DNA of 64,000 bases, from NCBI GenBank assembly GCA_001566295.1, contig KQ964256.1:806001-870000 (forward strand), read 5' to 3'. The position numbers and the translations under genes are program-made. The notes under the pieces were generated by a model, which was given only the letters and a program-made list of their open reading frames with translations, searched no databases and was not told the DNA's origin. This stretch comes from Microdochium bolleyi (taxonomy: Eukaryota > Ascomycota > Sordariomycetes > Xylariales > Microdochiaceae). Shown piece after piece: positions 22,565-35,683 of this stretch (position 1 is the first letter of the stretch; each line of letters begins with the position of its first letter).

Positions 22565-23879
22565 TCATTTCGCGTTCCTGCGACAGAGGCCCGCGACGAC
22601 ACTGATGTCGTCGAGTTTGCCTGCGTGAAACGGACATGTCAGTACGAGCTCCCTTCCTTCAGCAGTAATCAAGATGTCAATGGCACTTACCACCTTCGCT
22701 CGCCAGTCCCTCCTCGATAGCATGCTCCATGAACGGACTCTCCGCGAAAGGGTCCAGGGCGATCTGCTTGGCAGCATTGACAAGCTCTTCGGCCACGAAT
22801 GCCATGCCACCCGTCTCGCCGTCGTCGAACCTGGGCCCCACGTTGCCCGTCTGCCACCTCTCCACGCTCTGGCAGACGTTCTCGACAATCTCGTGCGACC
22901 ACAGGTTGTCGATCACCCCGTCCGACATTGCCAGGACAATGTCGCCCTCCTGTGCTTCAACAGCGTCCACCACGGCGTTCTGCAGTGGCGTGTCGGGGCT
23001 GTTGGTGCCTAGCTGGCGCGGGCAGTCAAACCAGTGCCACTGCTCGGTGGACTTGTAAATCATCTCCCTCGACGCCGGCCGCACAACCATGACCTGCGAG
23101 TCGCCCAGATTCGTAACGAACACTAGCGGCTGTGTTTCTGAAGTTGGGTCTGCCGGGTCTCCTCTGTAGAAGAGCTGCGCCCCAGCCGCAGTCGTCGTTC
23201 CTTGACACTCGCTGGGCTCTGATGTGGCCTGGAGGGTGCGCTCGTACGCAGTCTGCAGGTATTGTACCGGGTCTGGGCGGTAGAGCTGGTCTGGCGGTCT
23301 CGGGCGGAGAATGTCCTCCTGCATCGCGGACACCCAGAAGTGCAATATTAATCTCGACCAAAGCCTGCGAATCACAACCGTTAGCCATTGGCGCAAAGTT
23401 GGCGGGAAACCCCATCGAGGGGCGATGATTGGGGATCGTTACCCTGCGTGCCCTCTCGGCCGCGCCGACCACGCTCCAACACCGTCATTTGCGCAGATGA
23501 AGTTGTCGCTCGCGTAGACTGCATCGTCGCCATTTGTCCAGCCGCGAATGAGCTCGCCGTCGACAAAGGCCTGTCGCCTGTCACGACTCCGGTTGTGCGT
23601 GCTGAGTGGGTCTGTGAATGACGTCGATGGCGGGGAGAGGAAGGGCGGCGGGAAGGGTCGCGGCTGGCGCTTTGCGTACAGAGAGAATCCCGTGTCGAAG
23701 CGAAATGGCAACTTAGGACATGCGAGCGGCAGAGGAGGCGTGGTGCCGCCGGTCGCGGCATCGTGGTCGTACCGGGCCTGGAGGTGGTTCCATCGTGTGG
23801 TGGAGGAGAGTGGGCTGGACAGGCGCTGGCGAGAGATGGACCTGGACGCCAGCTGTGCCTGTCGTGAGGCGTGCCGCAT
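22565..23879 (-). CDS. PTC7: PTC7-type mitochondrial PP2C protein phosphatase
   Basis: Exons 23443-23879, 22691-23364 and 22565-22620 predict 388 residues. PTC7-like phosphatases are Mn/Mg-dependent Ser/Thr phosphatases; yeast Ptc7 acts in mitochondria on coenzyme Q biosynthesis (Coq7). PP2C metal and phosphate motifs are present: DDAVYASDNF and DGVGAW (about residues 118-137), TNLGDSQVMVV, LAMSDGVIDNLWSHE and the C-terminal GKLDDISVVAGLC. The start was set at the ATG 23879, which opens a basic Ser/Arg-rich presequence (MRHASRQAQLASRSISRQR). Introns of 78 and 70 bases rejoin RGHAG-LWSRL and SEGG-KLDDI exactly as expected for the family. The last exon is only 56 bases but carries the final conserved metal-binding Asp. 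Confidence 0.93.
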
Positions 23880-26800
23880 CCCCGCGTGGTGGTGAGTGGG
23901 CGGGCGTGGGTGAGGTAGGACGGCGTCGACGGCGCGGATTGTCGATGTCGGTGTCGATGATGGAGACCTGGCCACTTTTCCGCCGCTGTGGTTTTGCCCA
24001 GATCATGGCAATCGCAGGCTGTTATCTACGCTCCAAGGGATGGGATTAGACTCGGGCGTGTTGAGGGACAGACCCGGTGGGCGATTGCTGCTTTTGGCAC
24101 AGGTGCACCGGCTCGCCGGAGCACGTGCAAACGGGGCGCTATGCGGCCCGAATGCGCAGCCCCAGGGCGCCCGTACGCCAATGGGCTCAGCTCAACAGCG
24201 GCAAGGGTGCCCGTCGGGCTCCAGGTCCCTGAGATCCATGGCCTGATTTGATGATCGGCCTCCAACTGGTGAGGGCGCGGTCCGGGGTGCCGTGTGTCGA
24301 TGATGCGCCGTCTCGGCGGTCAGCAGCAGCACCAGAGCTCAACAACATCAGACCGATAGATAGCATGCTCGGCAAGTAGGCGGTGCAAAAGAGTCTATTT
24401 GATGGACTGCCCTGCAGCTGCACGGACCCTGGCTGATCTTCGAGAGCTCGACCAAGCAGGTCGACCAAAGACGGCAAGATCTGAGATGAATTGCCGGCAC
24501 CCGTCATTGTGCGGGCGTGACTCCGTTCTCCGTCGCTGGTGTCTGAACCGGCGTCCTCTAGCATTTGCGCTACCGATGTTCGTGGTTTAATGTCCGCTTC
24601 AGATAGATCCGTTCTGCTTGAGTGGGAGCAAGAAAGGATCAGGACCAGGTGGTTTCGTTCTCGAACTTCCCCATTCATTGCTCGGGGGTTTCCGCCGTCC
24701 TGGCGAACTTCCCAGTACGCGCTTGTCAGCCGCGCCCTGAGGATCACCACCAAGGTCGGTCATTCTCCACCCAGTATGCAACCATGGGCAGGGTTGCGAG
24801 ATCGGACGTGAGAGGGCATTGCCGCCTTTGCAACGGGCCCTGGAAACTGCATACCCCGGATTCGGAAGGTTCGCGGAACGTATTCACTAATACCTGCATA
24901 ACGTGGGCTGAGGAGTACCGACTGCTACCTAGCATGCACACCACTGGTCTATTGGAGGGCCTTCGGGGTTGCAGCTGTTCTCGATCGACAACGAGACAGA
25001 AATCCAGGGTACAGACCATGAATCCAGTCATCAATACCACACTCTGTACTGCAGTATTGCGTTAGCATTCGCAGCACTGGTGCCCTGCACCAGGCAGCGG
25101 TGAGTTACTGGACCTCGACGGAGACTAGATCTGCCGCCCAGACCTACCTTTAAGGTCTTCACATCGGGCGGTGTGCTTTGGTGTTTCTGTTTGGACAGAC
25201 CTGCAAGCCTGAAACAAGGAAGCACCATGCATGAGGTGCAATGCGAAGACGAATTTCATGCAGTCAGACCGCGTATGTCTCGATCGCTGGCAAGTCCCTC
25301 ACTTGAAGACCTCCGGACAGACTTCCACAACTGTACGCAGTAGTGCGAGACAAGTGCGTGCTTGAACACACCACGCAGACAAGTGCCCTGCTATGTGCGG
25401 AGGCAAGACTAGCCGACAAGGAGACGCGTTCGGTCATTACTACGGACTACATTGGGGTAATACTTGGCAGCAAGATATCGAGGGGCCTGGGTTCTGTGGT
25501 GAACTCTATCTCGGTCCAGTAATCTGCCGAGATCAAAAACCGCTACGGAGCACCTATTCCTAGTATGCCGTCAGAATTAGCTGCACTCTGTCGCAACTCA
25601 AAAGTGAGTGTAGCCATGAGCCGCGCAGCGATGCAGAAGCGGTGTGCGTTGAGTCGTCCCATCCGTCGATGACTTGGGCCAAGCCCGTGGTCTAGCTCAT
25701 CACTGGACTAGTGCATGATCTGTATCTGAAGATCGCAAAGTGTCAAGAAGTCATGGCAAAGCCCAATTACCGTCAGTGTCGGAGTGGACTTCTTGACCTG
25801 GCGAGTGGGTGGTTGGGCGGGCATGAGAGTGACAGCGAAGGCCGGCGTAGTGGACCACCCCCCACACTTTACGGTGCATGTTGAAACGTCATGCCACAAT
25901 CATGCATGGCGGCCGATCTGGATCTGGAACTGCAAAGGGCGAAAGCTGGAGTGACAGGCGGCTGACTGTTTCTTCCAGGCCAATGATCTTGGCGTCTTTC
26001 ATGAACCACTGAATCCGCATGAAACACGCAACTGTTTATCCTCTCTTCCGTGGACAGCGTGTGCCCGCCCGATAGGTCGGCCTGCGAGGTGCCGTGTGAC
26101 CCGGCGGGCTGGATTGAACATTGGCAGGCCAGCAGTATCCCAGGTGGTTTTCCTTGCCAAGTCGTTGCTCTGGGGCCTCCCACCTTGGATGCCGAGCCAT
26201 GACGCAAGCGGCCCATCTGCGTGCTTGGCATTGTCGAAGACGGAGACCTCGGACTGCCTTGGCCACGATGCGATTGCCATCCCAGAGTCGAGAACACACC
26301 GTGCCTCAAGGCAGGAGTCGTCGCAGGTCCCGAGCTGGCAAACCTCCAAAGACGCCCGGACTGGGCAGTTGTGTACCCATAGCCGCGTGGCTTGCTTGGT
26401 CAGAGATCACGGAGAACGGCCACCCATGTTCTTGACGCGGCGGCGGGCTTATTCAGGCCCGGGGCGGCCCCGTATTCATGAAAAACGAGAGGTCGGGCGC
26501 GGCGGCCAGCCCCCTGCGACGCAAGCTATTGTCCACAGTAGGTTCGATTGCGTTGTCTCTTGACGTCTGGGCGTGAAGCTGGCGCCATCAACCCATTTGC
26601 GCCGAGGATACGGGTCCATGACGCGCCCACCCCATGCTGGTCCCTGAGCGCCGTGCGCTCGTATCGTGTCAACTCGTTGTCCTATGTCGGTGCCTGGCTC
26701 CGGGCCTGGGGATCTCCATGCCGCAAAGCGACACCACTTCACTCGACTGGGCCGGCCCTTCCGCTGCACCCGCCTTCCTGCCCACTGCCAGGCCCGAGTC

Positions 26801-27972
26801 CCGCTCTCGATAAGCTGCTGCGGATGAGGTTGCGGTGAATTGCTCCCACGTGCTTCTGCAACCCTTTCTCCTTTCTCCTTCTCGACCTCGATGCTCGCCG
26901 GCGCTTCCGCCTTTTCCATCTCCATCGCAGAGACTATTCTGCCGACCGGCGACCACCCAGCGGCCATCGCGACCGTCGAGACAATCGATCCAGGTTCACC
27001 CTCGGCGCCCCCTCACGAACGCCGCAGCACACTAGGACGCTGGTCCCATTCCTGCCTGCGCAGCGTGGATTGCCCGCACGCGCCGTGTCTGACCGAGCTA
27101 CCACCAGAGATCAACCATACCACTCGTCCCCATAGGTGCTTGGAAGCCATTTAACACCGAGTCGGCGAGCCTCTCAACGAAATTCGGGCCGGACCATTCG
27201 GTTGAGAGAGAGCCAGGGCCTGCAACGAGCGCAAAGCTGCAGGCGAAACCTGCAGTGCTGTACAGCCACCATGGTCCGCAAGAGAGGTCAGTAGCAGGTC
27301 TTTTCCTTGGTCTTACATTGTCCTTCACAAAGAGCCGCAAAGGCGGCCGATCGGCCGAGCTGCCTCAGTCCAAGCGGACGGGCTGCCGCTCTCAATCCCA
27401 CCCCTGCGGCGCTACCCCCTGGCATCAAGCTGGCTGCTCGTCTTCATTTCCACGGGCACGCGATCGTCGCGCCCAAGCTGGCCAGACACGTTGGCTGGAC
27501 ACGCCAGATGATCTGACAGCCTGTCTCCCGCATCCGCGCTGTCCATTCGAGGCTTGTCTGGACCCTGTCGAGCATGGGAGCGGAAAAGATTGCATCACCA
27601 CGCATCCCACCACCACCACCGCCGCCCCATACGCTGGCGCAGCCATATTACGTACCCTTCTGTCCCTGCGGCGCACCTTCTTTTGCTACCTCAAAACGCA
27701 TCCCATTGTCGGGCATTGTCACACGGACACCGACACCGACTCTAGTCGACCTCGCATCATTTATCCCGTCTTGTTCAGCTCCAGCTCCGCCGTTGCACCT
27801 CCTTCCGCGCCTTCCAGCCCTTCCGGCCCTGTCCACGTCCTACCGCTTGGCGCTGCTGGGAGCCAGGGAGCTCTGGATCCATTTTCCTGTGCCTGAAAGC
27901 GACAGCTTGGCGGATTGGCAACTTGGCGCAGCGATGCTAATGACGCCTGTCTAACCCAAAGTGCTCTCGTTC
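23880..27972. other. 4.1-kb divergent intergenic region, PTC7 / CAF120
   Basis: No convincing gene is visible in this long gap between two divergent genes. Open frames on either strand overlap each other, mostly lack ATG starts and have Arg/Cys/Trp/His-rich translations typical of noncoding GC-rich DNA. From about 27600 the plus strand becomes pyrimidine-rich with CAC and CCA runs, which looks like the promoter-proximal leader of CAF120. An unspliced noncoding transcript cannot be excluded from sequence alone. Confidence 0.5.
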
Positions 27973-30900
27973 ATGTCCCACTTCTCGAGCGACAACAATC
28001 GGAACAGCTACAGCAGCACCACAACAACCCCCGCGGCTTCATCACCAGCCAGCGCCGTCCCTTCATCCAAAACCTCATTCCCTCCATACCCGGCGCCCAC
28101 AAAATCAAGCAGGCACAGCTACGGCGGTCTCCAGTCTACGCAACCTCAGCCCGCATCGGCCACCTCGTCACCCCCGATACCCTCGCCTCAGGCATGGGAC
28201 AGCCGTGAGCAGTCCCCCACCGCTGCCGACCCGTTTCCCACCAACGCCGTCAACACGAGGACCACTCGAGGTCGCAGCAATTCACGCCCGCTCTCCATGG
28301 TCGCGGGCTACCAAGCGCCCATCATGGACATCAACGAAGACACCATACCCGAGCTCCAGCCAATCTTCGGCTTTTTGAACAGCCACGGCAACAAGCTCTA
28401 CCAGGAGGGATACTTTCTCAAGCTCGATGACCAGAACACTCGTACGTCTCCCCAGGGATGTCTCAGCCCCCGGGTTGCACGGAAGTCTGACTAAGTTAAT
28501 CACAGAGGGCAAACCCAATCCGGACCGAACCTGGACTGAATGCTTTGCGCAGCTCGTAGGCACAGTCCTGTCATTATGGGATGCTGCTGAGCTTGATGCG
28601 GCTGGGGAGGACGGCGAGGTCCTTCCGAAGTTCATCAATCTGACAGATGCATCCATCAAGATGGTACGATGCCTCTCTCGCCATGATGCCCACCTTCACC
28701 CTCACCTACCGTAGAGTTGCTAACCCAGCCGCGCAGATCGAGTCGCTCCCAACGAGCTCCGCCGGTGAACAACCCCTGCAGAACATCCTGAGCATTTCGA
28801 CAGCTGGCAAAAACCGCTACCTCCTACACTTCAACTCGAAGCACTCCTTGATACAATGGACGGCCGGCATTCGGTTGTCTATGTTCGAGCACGCCACCCT
28901 TCAGGAAGCTTACACCGGTGCCCTGCTTGCTGGCAAGGGCAAACAGCTGAACAGCATCGGCGTCATCATGGAAAGAGCGCAGCTCCCTGTTGAACACTGG
29001 GTACGTGTCCGGTTTGGTGCCGGTATGCCGTGGCGCCGTTGCTGGTGTGTCATCACGCCCCCCAACGAGAAGGAATATCAGAAGATGCAGAAGGAGGTAA
29101 AAAAGAAAGGGCCCTACGATCGTACACGAGCGCCAGTCCTCAAAGGCGACATCAAATTTTACGATCAGCGCAAGGATGGAAAAAAGCAAAAGAAGCTCCA
29201 GCCAATCGCCACCATCACGGATTCGTACTCGTCCTATGCGCTCTACCCACAGGCCAAATCTCTCATCGATGCCTCGACACTAATCAAACTCGAAGGCAGC
29301 ATCACCATCCACGCCGATCCTCCGTCCGCGAGTGAGGGGTTCGTCTTCGTGATGCCTGAGGTGAATCCGGCTATCTCTGGATTTGAGATGATGATGCGGT
29401 TTCTCTTCCCAACGTGGGACACTTTTGGTCTCTATGGACGCCCCGGCAGGTTGGTCACAAGTGTTTTGGACCAAAGGTCTCTCATGTTCGCTATGCCTAA
29501 GAGCAAGCGATATGGCTACCTTGAGCTCCTGGATGTTTCGAGCTTAATCCTCACGGACGGCAGCTCCGGCTGGGACGAGAAAGATTGGCGCAGGAAGCTC
29601 AAGGAACTCACCAGCACGCGGATGAGCACTATTGGCGAAGATCGAGACGTGGAGAGTGGACCGAGCAGCCGATCAAACAGTCGGACAGATTCACGTCTTA
29701 GTGGCGGCACGCCACAGTCGGGGCAAAGGCAGCGGGTAGGCTTCGCGGAAATCCCAGAACCGCCTTCCGTTCGAGCATCCCGCTCCATGTCTCTGACCAA
29801 CCAGCGGCCTGATTTGTCCATGTCGACCGGTGAGCGGGCACCACCTGCCATGACCGGGTCGCAGTCACGACATTCTCGGAATGCCTCTGACCCTTCGCTC
29901 ATGGGCCCTCTCCCACATCATCCTCCCCCACACCAGCCGAGCCCATTGTCAGCTCGCGGGCCGAATGGTCCATACGGCTTCTCTCAGGACCTTGCATCCA
30001 CGCCCGAGCGCATGAGCTCCGAGGATGAACATGGTTACAGGCCCTCTCCTGTCCCAGCGGCTCACAACCTGAGCACGCCAGAGCCTGTGGTTCGGCCCCC
30101 TAGGTTCTCTCATCTTCCTGGCGAGAAGCCACAGACCCGGCCCTACCACTCCCCAGAGCTTCGGCGTGCGAACAGCCGCCTGTCAAGCACAACACTTGCT
30201 CAGCTTGCCCAAAACGGCGGCGTTTCCATTGAAGGAGGATCACCTGCTGGATATCCCGGAAATGAACAAGGACCTGTCCCGCCACAACACCGCGACCAAG
30301 CTGGTCCCTCACCGGTACTGCCTCACATCAACCATCCTGGGATGCCTGCTAATACCGGTCCTGAAGCTTTAACACAAAATCATGCTCCATCTCCTGGCCT
30401 TACCCCGCACGGCGCCGGCTATCAACAAAACCGCTCCCAGTCACCCATGAACCCGAACCGAGGACCTCCAGGTCCAAATGCCGACTATAGACGCCCCAGC
30501 CCTGGACCAGGCCCCGACTATCGAAGCCGCTCAGACTCTCGGCCCAGCACGGCCGGCAGCCAGACACGACCAACGACTCCCGGAGGCCGCGGGGGATCGG
30601 GCCGTGGCGGTGGCCCTCCCCCCGGGCGTGGAGGAGGCCCATATCCCGGTCGAGGCGGAGGTCCCCCTCCCGGCCGTGGTGGAGGACCGCCTCCGGGCTA
30701 TAGAGGCCGGGGAGGTCCCCCGCCAGGCCGCGGACGGGGGATGCCGCCTCACATGGCACCGCAAGGACCGAACATGTACCGTCAGCCTGGGCCGCCAGAA
30801 TCGGAGGAACCGGTCCACATGAACTCTCTGATCGCGAGAAAACCGGTCCTCGCCGGGACAATCCCTGCCCGGGGGGACAGTCTTGGTCATCGCTCACCTC

Positions 30901-32471
30901 GAGAGGACCTCGCACCTCCTGCGCAGTCTAGCGCAAGCAGTTTCACATCTGCCAGTATTGACTCTAGCATCATGAACAAGATCCAAGGGCCACCTCCAGG
31001 TGATCGATCAAGGATGCCGCGACACGACACCATGAGAAGTGAGAATAGCAGTCACTACGACGATGCCGCCTCGACCGCGAGTCCTGATTACGCCAGCACG
31101 CGACCCTCTATCGACTCGCAAGGCTCTGTCGAGCGCCCACGAGCCGGGGTCCTCAAGACGACGGGTAACGCTGATGCGACAAGCGCGCCCCAACGCCGCG
31201 ACTTTGACATGCCTGATATCGACTTTGGGCCGACCATGAATTATGCTGCGGCTCAGAGGAGCAAGACCCCTACCGGATTGCCACCAAGCCAGCCCAATGC
31301 ACCGCACGCCGTCCAACAAGCGACCTCGTCGGCTGGGCTACAGACCTTTGCGCCGGCACTCGGTCCGCAGCGCAGGTCACCAGCCCCACAGGGTGCTCAC
31401 GACCGTCAGACGTCAAACGAGACCACACGTAGAAGCATGATCTGGCAACCCCCCTCCGCGTCGCCTCAACAGGGAGGGTCCGGAGGAGCTGGCATGTCGG
31501 CAGAGCAGTTTGTACAGCATCGCGCTGCCGCGCCAACGCCTCTGTATGCACACCACAAGCAGTCCTCAAGTGCGACCTTGAGTGGCTACCGTGCCGGAAC
31601 ACCAACGCCGCCCCTCAATAGACCCGGCTCGCAGGACTACATCGGCATGGCTCACTCCAGGAACAACTCACAAGAGCTGTTGCAACGTCCCAGCTCTCGC
31701 TCCGCGGGTGACGTGCTGCAGCGCCCTTCTTCTCGGGAGCTGCTTCACCGGCCTGGTTCGCGAGGCCCTAGCGAGCTGCTTCAGCGGCCTAGTAGTCGCG
31801 GCGCCGGGGCGGTCCTTGGAGGCCAGGGCGAATCCCACCTGTCTGCACGAGAACAGGAGCAGGTTGCCCGGGCCACCGGATCACCACTGATCCAGATGCC
31901 TGGCAACAGGAATGGACAACCTCAAGGTGGCGGCCTGGTCGGAGCGATCCAGACACGAGAACGCGAGAAGGAGCAGGCTAAGCAGGGATGGGCAAACCAG
32001 TCAACCCAACATGCCATTCAGCAGAGGCAGTTGGCGCAGCAGCAGGCAGCCTACCAACAGCACCAGCAGATCCCTGGAAGTCCCGGCACTCCCCGTGGGC
32101 CACCTCCGCTCAACGGCTACTCGAACATGGGACGAGGCATGGGCTATGGAGTTCCGCAGTCGCCTGGCATGCAGCAAGCCTTCACCATGCAGCAACAGCA
32201 GCAGCAGGGCTACTTCCCGTCATCTGCAGCTGGCTATGAGCAGGCAGATAGCTGGGGTGGCGGCGGACGCGGAGGTATGATGTCGCCGCAGCTCCAGCAG
32301 GCGCCGCAGGGCTACGGCAACATGCAGCAGCCGGTCATGCACCAGGTCCCTCACCAGCAGGCACACTTTGTACAGGGTCCTCCTCTTCAGCAGCAGCAGC
32401 AGCAGCAACAGGGCCAGTACCCAGCACAGGGGCAACAGGGCAGCCACGGGTACCACGGGCAGGCGTTCTAG
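27973..32471 (+). CDS. CAF120: CAF120-type PH-domain protein of the CCR4-NOT complex
   Basis: Exons 27973-28441, 28506-28663 and 28737-32471 predict 1453 residues. Caf120/Skg3 proteins associate with the CCR4-NOT deadenylation and transcription complex. The first PH domain is at about residues 128-250 (FGFLNSHGNKLYQEGYFLKL, RTWTECFAQLVGTVLSLWDA, INLTDASIKMIESLP), and a second PH-like domain follows (EHWVRVRFGAGMPWRRCWCV, GDIKFYDQRKDG). Both introns (64 and 73 bases) fall inside the first PH domain and restore its conserved core. From about residue 520 the protein is long and disordered, rich in Ser, Pro, Gln and Arg. It has an RGGG/PPPGRGG block (about 824-880), four QRPSSR-type repeats (about 1189-1233) and Gln runs near the end. 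The ATG at 27973 follows an in-frame stop at 27952-27954. Confidence 0.9.
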
Positions 32472-33275
32472 AAGATGGAGAAGAAGAAAACAAAGCCGGC
32501 GCGGTACCGGTAGAGTGATTCAGCGTCCCACGCACCCATTCATGTATCTTATTTTTTCTTTGTTTTGCTCTGCTCTTTTCTCGGTAGTCATGGGTCTCGT
32601 ATTGCATAGCATCAAATCTGCACTGCAGAGGAACTGGATTTCCTTCTTGCTTTTTTTGTTTGTTCTGGACCTCATAGGTACGTCTCTTGCAGCAGCATCG
32701 TTATAACGGCCACCAGTAAAGAAGACCATTAGCTGCAGATAAAAAAGGGATTAGGGTTTAGCTTCAGGATAAAATGTATTCTCTCGCGAATAGGGTCTTT
32801 CCCCTCTTTTGAAGCACATTATCATGGGCAGAGAAGATGCAGCCAAGAGAGATGAGAAGAATATACTATCAGTATAGTTCTCACCTGCACACAAGGATTC
32901 ATGAGTCGTCCGCCGCAGCAGAAATTCTCTCTTGACAGGGGCCACCACAGGCGCCCCATTAGGCAGGATTTCCGCCATGCCGACATTCAGATGTGGAAGG
33001 GCGAATGGCCAGGTGGAAACATGAATTTTGATTCTCGTCAGAAACAGGAACGCATATGGACAGCTAAAAACAACATGACACGAGAATGCTAGGCGTGTCT
33101 CAGATTCCTCGGGGGAAAAGAACCGGCGTGGGCACGGTGTCTTACCCCAACCTCAAAGCGATGGTGTATATATGTGCCGCGGGAGGCTCCCTCCCGATGA
33201 CAAGACGGTACGCACGAGCGAAACCACTTCCTCCAACCGCGGCGAATCCAAACGAATGTGATCACAACTCCAACC
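32472..33275. other. Convergent 3' region, CAF120 / membrane protein
   Basis: These 804 AT-richer bases contain T-runs and A-runs (for example around 32640-32760) consistent with 3' untranslated regions and polyadenylation sites. No gene seen. Confidence 0.5.
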
Positions 33276-34641
33276 TTAGCGACCAGGACGGTTTGTACCC
33301 GCAGCTTCGATGGCCTGGTCCAGCGCACGCTCTTCCTCCTCGAGCCTCTGGATCTCGTCGGCAGTCATGCCTTCCTCGACCAGATGGGCGTACTGTGTTG
33401 TTGCAGGCTGCGATGGCGTTGGTGAGTCGGTGCCGCGCGGCAGACTGGGCTGGACGACCGGCGTGGCATGGACTGGCATGGGTTGAGCAACGGCAGGGCT
33501 TGCGTGGGACGCCGGGCCGTGGTCGCTGTACGGCGCATACGACGAGTCCATGGCGGCGCTGCTGCGGTCGTGCAGGCGGCCGCCGTCATCGCCGTAGGCA
33601 CGGTGGGGTGACGACGTCGAGACGCCAGGCGCCTCCTTGTCGACCATCATGGCATGTGTGCCAGCGTCGTGTCCGTACTCAGCACTCCGGACCTGGCCAT
33701 GCTGCTTACGGCGGCGGAAGCAGAAGAACCAGACGAGAACGCCGACAATGGCTAGTGCCGCTGCGCCGCCAATAGCAATGCCTGCAATGGCTCCAGTGGG
33801 GAGGCTGCTGCCAGCTGTGCCAGCAGAGGCCGGTTCGCTGGAGCCGCTGCCGCCGGGAGTACTGGGGTTCGACGCCGTCGGGCTGTTTTGAGAGGTCGTT
33901 ACCTCTGCTGCTGTGTCGACGCTTGGTCCCCGCTCCAGGAGCGTAGTGTTGGCCTCCCCCATGGTCAGATTGCTGGTCGCGATGATGAAGGGCGACGTCG
34001 TCGTGAAGCCCTTCTCATTTGCTGTCTGCCAACTGACATTGGCGTAAATAGGCACGTTGAAGTTGTCAGACCAGCCGGGCATCGAGCTTCTGATGTCAAA
34101 CTCTACGGCGATCCCCGATACTGCATTGTGACACAGTTAGCATGTCTTCCATGGGCGCTATGGCTAGGACCTGGAGTATACCTAGAAGCTGCATTGCCTC
34201 TCCGCGGTCCCGCTGGCCGAGCTGTTGCTTGTTATTAGTGGCCCCAGTCTCGTGCTTCCCTGTGGCGAACATCGACGGCTGTCTGAACGGATTCCATAAT
34301 TCTACCCTGTCGACGGTGACGGCGATTTTCTGTGACAAGCCAAAGTTGAGGCGCTGGCCCTTTGTGTTTGGGACGAGCACGCGCGGGAATGGTCCTGGGT
34401 TGTTGAGGCCTTCGAAGGTAAAGCTGAATCGGCCGACTTGTTCTTCGCCACGGGCGGGCGTTGGCACCGTAGGTAGCAGGCTACCGACGCCTGTCGGAAA
34501 TGTGCCCACCCCGGGAAAGGAAAGACCGTCAGCGCCCACCGAGGGTGTCGTCGTGGAAGGGACGCCTTCTTTAGCCGTTTGTGCCAGCCCGCGGTTGGCG
34601 GCACAGGCCACGAGGCCGACTGCCAATGCTGATAATCGCAT
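33276..34641 (-). CDS. Single-pass membrane protein, wall-sensor-like architecture
   Basis: Exons 34182-34641 and 33276-34120 predict 434 residues; the 61-base intron has a GCTAAC branch-like site and restores QLLVSGIAVEF. Residues 1-21 are a signal peptide (MRLSALAVGLVACAANRGLA). The outer part to about 240 contains a beta-rich stretch (FSFTFEGLNNPGPFPRVLV, LSQKIAVTVDRVELW, NVPIYANVSWQT), then a Ser/Thr/Pro/Gly-rich stalk. One transmembrane helix at about 263-288 starts GAIAGIAIGGAAALAIVGVL and is followed by CFRRRK. The 145-residue cytosolic tail is Ser/Pro/His-rich and ends in an acidic helix (MTADEIQRLEEEERALD). This layout resembles Wsc/Mid2-type stress sensors, but there is no WSC cysteine pattern and I do not recognise the outer domain. 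Role is therefore inference. Confidence 0.85.
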
Positions 34642-35683
34642 GCCGATATAAGAAGTGTGGTTGTGTCGCTGGTTGGATGCTAGTCCTCGTCCTCAGTCCA
34701 TATGAGTATCAACCCGAGGTTTCCTGCTGGGGCTGGCGGAATTGTGACGAGCCTCGAGGCTGGCCGGCCTGCTTGCACCAATCCGAGGATATGCGGCCGC
34801 CGGTCTCGATTGTGTTGCGGTCTGGCGATGTAGGAGATGTGGTGGTGACGACGGAGCAGGAGAAAGGCAACGCAAAGGACCGGGAGTGGGATGAGAAGGA
34901 AAGACGGACGGCAGGCGAGCTGGGCGTCAGCAGCAGCAGCAGGAGCAGCAAGCAGAGAGGCTCAGGCTGGCAGAGAGAGGCAGAGAGAGAGAAGGAGCGG
35001 CAGCGGCCACGAACAGGGGTACGAGGGGCTGCATCTGCATCTGCACCTGTACGGGGCAGGGATGCTCAGCGTCTGCCGTTTCGGGCCCAGGGCTTACTCG
35101 AGCCTTGCCGGCGAGTAGGCTACGTGCAAGAGTGCCCTCCCGAGATCTTCCAGATCTCGACTCTCGATGCCTCCCGAGGGCCGGTCCAGATGCCGCACAG
35201 CGGGTGCCAGCGCGGGCACGCGGGCATTCCTCTGCCATGCTGTCTCTGTGTTGTCTATCCTGGGGCTACTTAGTCCGGGCCGGAGCAGAGCCCAGAGTTC
35301 AGCCCCAAGTTCAGCCGTGGGAGCTAGCAGAGGCCAGCCTTTCGAGCAGACAGCCCAACGGGGTCCCCTGTTTTTCCTGGGCTGACAGTGGTGCTGGGTA
35401 CGTGCAAGTCACATAGTCCTCCTTCATCTTCATCTTTGTCTTCCGCGTCATGCGTCCCCGTCTTGCTGTCAACAGTCCCCAGTCTATCTACCTTGGAGGT
35501 GCCCTTCCAGCTGCCAAACAGCCTGACCGCACCCTCGAAGCGCCCCGAGCAACACCCGCCGGCACTGACTGCGTGCACTTGGACACAGTACTGCGTGCCA
35601 CTGCGCCGCCCGTCCTGGCGTCAGCACCCTCGGCTGATTGGCTGCGCGGTCCCCGGCCTGCGCCCCTCTGGCAGGGCTGGCTG

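Noticed and set aside
23365..23442. Possible PTC7 intron-retention isoform as in yeast
   Set aside because: The 78-base intron is a multiple of three, but reading into it gives GGG TAA at once, so retention cannot make a longer protein.
24187..24753. 188-codon minus-strand frame in the PTC7/CAF120 gap
   Set aside because: It begins with TTG, and no domain, signal peptide or plausible splice partner is seen.
27255..27896. 213-codon frame upstream of CAF120
   Set aside because: It begins with GTG, has no conserved features, and lies in the pyrimidine-rich leader; probably noncoding.
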